Shown here: positions 51,820-60,800 of the stretch, in pieces | How the letters are laid out: every line of letters starts with the position of its first letter | Numbering within the stretch: position 1 is the stretch's first letter | Assembly (NCBI GenBank): GCA_964551445.1 | Contig: CAZKCG010000005.1 | Location: forward strand, 62,001-126,000 | Direction of reading: 5' to 3' | Origin: DAOPXV01 sp964551445 | Lineage (GTDB): Bacteria; Muiribacteriota; UBA9980 | DNA: 64,000 nucleotides | Position numbers and translations under genes: made by a program | Notes under the pieces: model-generated | The model's database searches: none | Seen by the model: the letters and a program-made list of their open reading frames with translations, nothing else | Told to the model about the DNA's origin: nothing

Positions 51820-54800
51820 ATGTTACAACGTTTGGGGAAAGAACCCGCAAGAGGTTCAGGGTTTGTCAGATCTCTTTTGATCTTATTTTTCATTTCCTTA
51901 TGTTTCAATTTCATGTTCTTTACCGATGCGTCCGCGCGTCCGACGACCGGACCGACGCTCACTCTTACGAGCAATGCCGGCGGTAATTCAACTCTTACAT
52001 GGACGACGACCACGCCCGTTGCGCCGAGCGTCGGCCCCATAAGATATGACGTCTATAGAAAACCCGTGGGCGGGGCGTTCGTAAGGATCGGCCAGCAGCT
52101 CACCAACGGCGGTCCCGTTACGGATACTATAGGTTCCGACGCATGGGAGAACGGCGGCGGCGGTGCCAAAGACGGCACGACCTTTGACGCCACCTATAAT
52201 AGATTCGGGTTAAGCTATCAATACGTTATATTAGCTATAGATAACGCGGACAGTCTTACAAATACCGATACGCCTGACGCTACTACGGCGTCGGTAAGGC
52301 TTCACTGGTGCGACGCTCAGGCGCCTCAGATAACCACTATGACGGGAGCTCCGGTTAACGCTTCGAAACAGAGGAAAACGCAGTTCACGATAAGCGTTGG
52401 AGCTAACTTCGTTGATTGGGACTGTAACTCGGTAAGCCAGTTCAATTTAAGATATTCAAACGGCGCGACCACGATCACGACGCCCTTCAACCGTCCCGCC
52501 GGAACCGTAACTCCTCAGGCTGTAACCAATCTTACCGCAACGATGGATCTTAATCAGGCGGCCTTCGTAGATGGAAATACCATTAGCTACTGGATCGAAT
52601 GTTCCGACCCGAATGGAAATAATACCACAAGTAATATTACCCCGACCATGCTTGCATCGAATCCAAGAACTTTGATACTAGATACGGTCGCTCCGACGAT
52701 AACCTCGATCACCTATATGGAAACCGGCCCTCTGGCGGGTATCGATGCGGGAGATCAGTTCATCGTCACATTTTCCGAAGATCTTCAGACGGGTCAGGGC
52801 GGACAGGCCGCTCTCGGTTCGACGAATTTTTCGATCACGAACGCGGACGGCAACGCGGGAAACTTCGGCTCCGGCGGAAGCATAGTTGGCGGACCTCTTA
52901 ATACGCAGGTAACGATGGTTCTCGGCACCGGCCCGATCCTTAAATTCGTGGGCGGCGCCAATTCCACGCTTCGTTACGTCGGCGTTACGGCGATAAAAGA
53001 TCTTGCCGGTAACGACGCGGACGGAACGGCTGTTTTCACTGTCAGAAATAATCAGAGCGGCGCTCCGGCCGGTCAGTTTCCCAACGCGCCCAGGCCGTTC
53101 ATAAATACGAGCCCTGTTTTTACGGACAGCGATAATTCCGGCACCGTTAACGCAAGCGATAAACTGCTTTTGACTTTCAGCAAACCCGTTATGTTGTACA
53201 CCGCGTCATTAAACGGCGGCGACTTCGTTCAGGCGCCTCAGATAATAACTGGCGACGTTTTTAACGTTACGAGCGCGGCTCTTACGGGCGCGACGAATAA
53301 TCAGATCGACATCACGCTTGCGGCTGGTTCGAATTTTACGATCGCCGGCGTTTATAACTCGGGCACCACGACGGCCGGATCGCCTTCGGGCTTCGACGTT
53401 CGTCAGAACGCCGCCAACACCGTTCCTCCGAATATAGTCGATGATTTCGGCAACAGCGCGCAGCAGAGGCCTGCCGGAAGCGGCGGTCCCGTGCTGGATA
53501 TAATCGGCGCGTCCACTCAGGGGCCGCGCGTCACAAGTTTCGAATATAACGATGTGGACAACGCAGGTATCCGTGACGGACTTTCGGCGGGCGACACCAT
53601 GAGCGTGGTATTCGATAAACCTGTCCTTTTAGGGAACGGCGCTTTAACCGTCGGATCGGCTTTTAACCTTACGGTCGGCGGCGACAGCCTTGATAACCCG
53701 ACATTCGCGGTTAGCGGCGGGCGACTTTATATGAATTATACGAGCGCTCCGATACTTACCGTTTATGGGACCGGAGCCGGTTCGAGCGGCGCGGATATTT
53801 CCGGGTCTCTGAACGATCTTACAATAATGGATATTTACGGTAACAAAGCGGTCGCTTCGACTTCAAAAGATATCGGTTTTTTAGCGACAATTCCGGGCCC
53901 CGCGATAAAAACTTCGGGCACCGATATGATCGTCTATACCGACAACGCTCCGGCGGGAGTGAGCTCCGGTGATTTCATAGATATTATTTTTGATAAACCG
54001 ATAGTGTTAAATGGGGCAGTTACGGCCGCCGATTTTAATATTACAAGTCTGAATTTCGGTTCCGGTCCGACCTTCGCGACGATAGACAACGCAGCCGCGG
54101 GTAACGGCGTTAACAGAAGAATGCTGAGAGCGACATTAGGCGGAAGCGCCATAGTCAACGGTTCGTCCAGGATCGGTCTTGCCGCCGGCACGCGCATTCA
54201 GAACTGGGGCGGAACCGGCACGGTCGCGGGTCCTCAGTATCCCGTGAGAACCACTCCGCCCGGTCCGAAAATAGTTACGGCAGCGTTCACCGACGTTACA
54301 AACGACGGTATAACCTCAGGCGATACTATAGTTTTGACTTTCGATAAACCAATATCGTGCGACGCTACGCATGTGGCGAATATTATCGCTAATCCCGCGG
54401 CCACTTTCCAGCTTATAAGAACCGTTACGAATCCGGCGAATGTCCCGTCGCTTGGAACCGCCCCCCTGGCGGGTATTGACGCTCCGGGCGCTTCCGGGCT
54501 TACGAATCAGCAGATCAGAATTAAACTCGGAACCAATCCTAATCTGACGATAGCCGGCGTATTCGGAACCGACGCCGACGCGGTAGGCATCGACGTTATT
54601 TCCGGAACCACCAACATCGAGGATCAGATAGGCAACGCGGCTGAAGCGAACGCTCCTGCCGGAAAGGACCTGGCCGGAACCGTTACCACGCGTCCCACGC
54701 TTTTAAGCATAGCATACACGGATACCGGAACGAGCACGGCACCCTTCGCGAGACTTGACGGCATAACCGGAAATCCCGCGGGCGGCGGAAACCCGCGGCT

Positions 54801-57800
54801 TCTGACCGGCGACATATTGACTCTTACTTTTGACAGAGCGGTCACGGCCTCGGCAGCTATCGCGGCTAACGCTTTCAGAACTCCTGTTAATAACGATACT
54901 CTCGCTACTTTCACGCTCGTTCAGCCCGGCGACAACGTTACGACGGCGATACTTCCGGTCGCCGCTCTTACGGCGACTCAGATAAGGCTCAGTTTTACCG
55001 CTGCTCCATCGATCAAGGTGGCTGGCGTGTATAACGGGAACATAGTGGCGGGATCGGCTTCCGGTATCGATATAGCCAACGCCATACCGGCCGGGACGAT
55101 CACGGACGTTTATGGAAATACGGCCGACGTTTCGACGCCTAAAGATATCGGAACTACTGATATAGTTAATCCGACCCCGAGCGAAGCCGTTTATATAGAC
55201 GTCAACAACAACGGCGTTGACGCCGGCGACATCATAAGGCTTGGATTTTCGGAACCCGTGCTCGTTAATCCGTTCGGAACGACGCCTATATCCGCCGGGA
55301 ACTTCACTCTTACAAACGGCGGTAATCTTGGGACCACCGGCCTTTTATTCAGGGCTTTCAATACCAATACGAACAATTCTACGATCGAAATAGTTCTTGG
55401 GACGGGCGCCACGCTTCAATTCACGGCCAACCCGGCGACCAATTCGACCATAGACGTTAACGACGGAAGCGGCGCGATACAATCCTTAACTGATGTTTCC
55501 GGCCTCGGAGCGGTTCATAAATCGGCGCCTCCCGTATCTATCATGCCTCAGTCTTCGACCGGCCCGGTTATCACTTCCGTCACCTACACCGACGTCACCA
55601 ACGACGGCGTAAGCGCCGGCGATACGCTTTTATTGACATTCAGCAGAAATATCAATATCAATAATCCTCTGGCTCAGAACTTCGCGATATACGGCAATAA
55701 CGGCACCGACACTCTCGGCGTGAACCCCGCGTTCGCGACGGCGGGCCTCGCCGCGAATCAATTGCGCATAACGCTCGGCACTACCCCGAGGCTTACGGTG
55801 GTCGGGACCTATTCGGGACCCACTGGCGCAGCCACGGGTATAAACATCAATGACGGCGTCGCTCCGAATCCGGCCAATCCGAATCCCGGCGCGATATTTG
55901 ATAATCAGAACCAGCCTGCCGTAGCGGCGGCCGTCCCGATAGACATAGCCGGCGCCTCGGGCGGAACGGGACCTCAGATAACGAAAGGCTCATGGGGCGA
56001 CGTTAATAATAACGGCGTCGTTGACGCAGGCGATACTCTCGCGATAACTTTCAATAAGGCCATAGTCGTTCCTCTTCCGGCTCCTCCGCCGCCTACGGCC
56101 CTTACAAGAACCGTTTTCAACGTTCCGGTTTCAGGCGATTATATAGATTTTACCACCTATGCCAAGACCGGAACTTATGAACTTACGCTTACTTTAAGCA
56201 ACCTCGCCCGCTTCCGCGTTGACGGTGTTTACGCGAACGTGAATACGGCCGGGTCACCTTCCGGCATAGATATTGCTGGCGGCGGCATCACGCCCAACTC
56301 TATAACCGATACGCTCGGAAACCTCGCCGTTCCGTCTTCGACGATAACCGACATCGGTTCGTCGGATACTACCGGTCCGGTTCTCGTTTCAGCGTCTTAC
56401 AACGATACGAACGCTTCAAACACCGTCGATACAGGCGATCGCGTAACGCTTAATTTTTCCGAGCCTATAGTTATAAACGCTCCGGTAAAGGCTAATTTCA
56501 ACGTTCAAAACGGCAATTTCGGAAACGCGCCGCAGTTCCTTCCGGGCGGCGCCAATACGCAGCTTATCGTTCAGATCGACGCCGGCGCGGCGCTTACATT
56601 TATAGGCGCCACTACTTCTTCCGTCGATATAAATGGAACAATAAGTACATTAACTGACGTTTCAGGCAATTTCGCCCACTCTTCAACGCAGAAATTCCTG
56701 ACCGTTCAGTCCGCCGGCAACGGTCCCCGCATAATAACGGCCCAGTGGATCGATAACGCGCCCGCCGGAGTAGTTTCCGCAGGCGACTCGCTGAGGCTTA
56801 CATTCGATAAAGACATAATTTTAAACGGAGTGGCTTCGCCTCTCGACTTTACTCTTCCCGTCACCGGCGACACTCTCGGCGTCGGGGTAAATATCGTAGG
56901 CGGCGGCAACGCCCGCGAGATAGTCGTGACGCTTGGAACCGGAGCGTATCTGAGCATTATCGGAACATACGCTTCGACCGCCGTTACTCCCAACTCGCCT
57001 TCCGGTATTGATATTTCAACCGTCGGCGCAGCTTCTGGGCATATCGTCGACACTTTCGGATTCAACGCCAGGGCCAACACTCCCGTCGGCGTCGATATAA
57101 CATCCAACGATGCCACAGGCCCGCACATTATAACCGCTGTCTATGAGGATGTCGATACCAATGGAGTCACTGTCGGGGACCGCGTATGGCTTACATTCAA
57201 CGAGAACGTGACCGCCCCCGTGGGTCTCGCCGCGGTACAGGCCGCTCATTTTTCACTCCTTCCCGCGGGCATTGGAAACCTCGGAGCCAATCCTTCATTT
57301 GAATGGTATGCGACCTCTCCCGCGCAGCTCATAATAAAGCTCGGAAATTCTCCCGCGCTGACCATAAAAGGCGTGTATCCCACAACCCCCGGCGCGAACG
57401 GGATCGACGTAAGCGGAACGATAACCCAGATAACCGATATTTCTGGAAACCCGTCCGTTCCGAACGCCCCGGCCGGCGTCGATATAGGGCCTTTTGAAAC
57501 GACGCCTCCCGCCGTTATAGGCTGCAGGTACGTTGACGCCAATTCTTCAGGTGCCGTCGATCAGGGCGACAGGCTTTACGCGGTTTTCAATGAAACCGTG
57601 ATCATGTCAAATCCCGTTGTCACCGATTTCAGGCTTCCGGTTACCAACGATACGCTGGGCGGCGGAGCTACCTTCGGGCCGGGCAACAATAACCGCGAGG
57701 TAATGATAACTCTCGGTTCGGCCCCTGTATTAAAACCAGTAGGCATTTTCTCGCCGACCGCTCTCACTCCAGGCGCGCCGTCAGGCATAGACGTCAATCA

Positions 57801-60800
57801 GCCCAATATAACATCCATAACTGATATTTACGGCAATCCCGCGACCGCTTCAGCCGGCGTCGATATAGATGACGGCGTAGGGCCTTCGATAGTTTCGGCG
57901 GTTTACACCGACGTAAATAATAACGGTATCGATAAGGGAGATACCGTCGTTCTTACCTTTACCGAGCCGATACAGATATCGAACGTGGTCGAGTCGGATC
58001 TCCAGCTTCCGATCCCCGGCGATATATTGGGTTCGGGCCCCGCCTTCACGGTGGCGCCGACGAGCACACAGCTTACGATAACGCTCGGGACCAATCCCGT
58101 GCTTCTTATCGCGGGTACCTATCTTCCGACGAACCTTTCGGCGGGATCGCCTTCGGGCATAAACATATCGGCCACTCTCGCCAACGGCCACATAACCGAC
58201 ATGGCGTTAAATAACGCCATAAGGACCGCTTCGGCCGTCGATATAACCGGGTCAGACCTTGTCAGGCCCACCCTTTTAACCGCCAGATGGACTGATATGA
58301 ACGCTAATGGCGTGGACGCCGGCGACAGGCTTACGCTTCATTTCGATAAACCTATCACCTTCAGAAGTTACCAGCCCGCGGATTATAACCTTCCTGTTAC
58401 AAGCGACAGTTTAGGCTTCAGCCCGAATATATCGGTTGACGCCGTGGATAAAACCAACCTTAATATACTTCTGGGAACGGCTCCGAAACTCACGATCCCC
58501 GGCGTGTTTAACGCCGGAGTGACGACGGCCGGATCGCCTTCCGGTATAGATATTTCAAATAACATGACGACGACCAACGGGATAACCGACGTTTATGGAA
58601 ACGCCGCGATGCCTTCCTCGGTTAAAGATATCACAGGAGGAGATGCGGCCGGTCCGATCCTTATCAACGCAGTTTATTATGATACTTCCAATAATGGCGT
58701 TTCCCAGGGCGACGTGCTCGGCCTTGTTTTCGACAAGAGCCTTCAGATAACCGGAACGAGTTTCGCCGGACAGTTCGTAATTCCGATCCCCGGCGACAGC
58801 CTCGGCGTAGGAGCTACATTCGCGGCCGGAACCACTGCCGCGGATATCCGCGTGACGCTCGGTTTAAATCCCTTCCTGACGATAGCCGGCACATATACTT
58901 CATCGGTATTGCTTGCCGGTTCGCCTTCCGGTATCGGATGCAACGGAACCGCTGGCGCGCTCAGCGACTATTCAGGCAATCCGCCGCAGGCAACGGATCC
59001 CGTTGATATAATAACCGCGAGTCTCGCCGGTCCTCAACTTCTCATCGCGCGTATAGACGACGCGAACGGCGATAATTTCATTTCAGCGGGCGACAGAATG
59101 GTGCTTACTTTCAATAAACCGGTAAAAATAATACCGCCCGGACTTACCGTAACCGATTTCGTTCTCCCCGTAAATTCAGATACTTTCGGGGCTAACGCGA
59201 CCTATGAAGTGAATATGCTTAATTCGACGGAGGTTTTCGTCGGGCTTCAGACGGGCGTTAAATTCAGAGTGGATGGAACTTTCAATGCTGCGACGATAGC
59301 TTCCGGATCGCCTTCGGGCATCGCTATTCGCGCCGGATGCGCAGTTATACAGGACTTTATAGGCAACATGGTCGTCGGCGGAACGGTAGTTGACATTGCC
59401 GATACTTTCGCGCCTTACGTTTCAACCGTCCGTTTCGAGGATGTCGGCAATAACGGGATCAACGCGGGCGACAGGCTTTACGTTAAATTCTCGGAACAGA
59501 TAGTTACCGCGAATCTTGCCATAACCGATTTCGCGCTTACCGAAGCGCTTGACTCGTTCGGAGATCTCGCGGGCGTTATCCAGTCGGATACCGATATGCT
59601 GATAATAACTCTCGGCAGGAACGCTAAATTCAAGATCGCCGGTATCTATCCTGCGGACGCCGGTTCTTCCGGTCTCGATCTTTCATTGAATTTCGTCGCC
59701 GACCATATAAAGGATTCCTCGTCGAATTCGGCGAAACGGACAACGCCAAAGGATATATATTCAACCGATACTACCCGTCCAGTAATAACGGCCGCCAGAT
59801 ACGGCGACGCTAACAACAACGGAAGAATTGACGCGGGCGATACTCTTTCGGTCGTCTTTTCAAAGGCGATAGTCATAAACGGCGTGGATAAAAATGATTT
59901 CAAAATAATAAACGGAAGTTTCGGCGTCGGCGGAACGCTTGCGGCGTCGCAGATCGGCACAAATGAAATATCGTTCGTTCTCGGAAACGCTCCGACGCTC
60001 GTGGTAGAAGGAGTATATCCGGGCGATCCGAACGCGACAGCTATAGATCTCGCTGACGCCTTCGTGGTTTCGCATATCAGCGACATCGTCGGAAACAGCC
60101 CTTCATCGGTAGGATACATCGATATAAGCGACGTCAGCGGGCCGGTAATAGTTTCGGCTACCTACTATGACGTTAATGCTAACGGCGTTTCCCAGGGCGA
60201 TCAGCTCAGAATAAAATTTTCCAGAACGATAGTCGTAGCCGCTCCAAGCACTTCGACATTCGTACTGCCGGTCAACGGCGACACGTTCGGAACGAGTCCC
60301 ACTATATCGTCCTCGGGTTCCAACGAGATAACCGTTACGCTCGGCGGAGCTCCGCAGCTTACGATAGCCGGAACTTTCCTTTCGGGCAATACCGCTCCAA
60401 GTTCGCCTTCAGGCGTCAATATAAACGGAACTACTTCCACCATCACTGACGTTTCAGGAAATCCCGCCAGATCGCTTCCTTCCGCGGTGGACATAACCGG
60501 TTCAGACCTCGTAGCTCCGACGCTCGTTTCGGCTATATATACGGACGTTGACGGAAACGGCGTTTCGGTCAACGATAAGATCACGCTTACCTTTTCCGAG
60601 AACATGCTCTTTTCGAATATGATATCGCTCGCCGATTTCCAGCTTTTAAACGGCAATTTCGGCGACGGCGTCAAGTTCGCGGCCGGGACCAGCGGCCGTG
60701 AGCTTATAGTCACCCTCGGCAATAACGCGCTCTTCTCGATGTTCGGCGCTCAGCAGACGGCCATCGGAAGACATCCATCAACTTACGTGACGGGTCATAT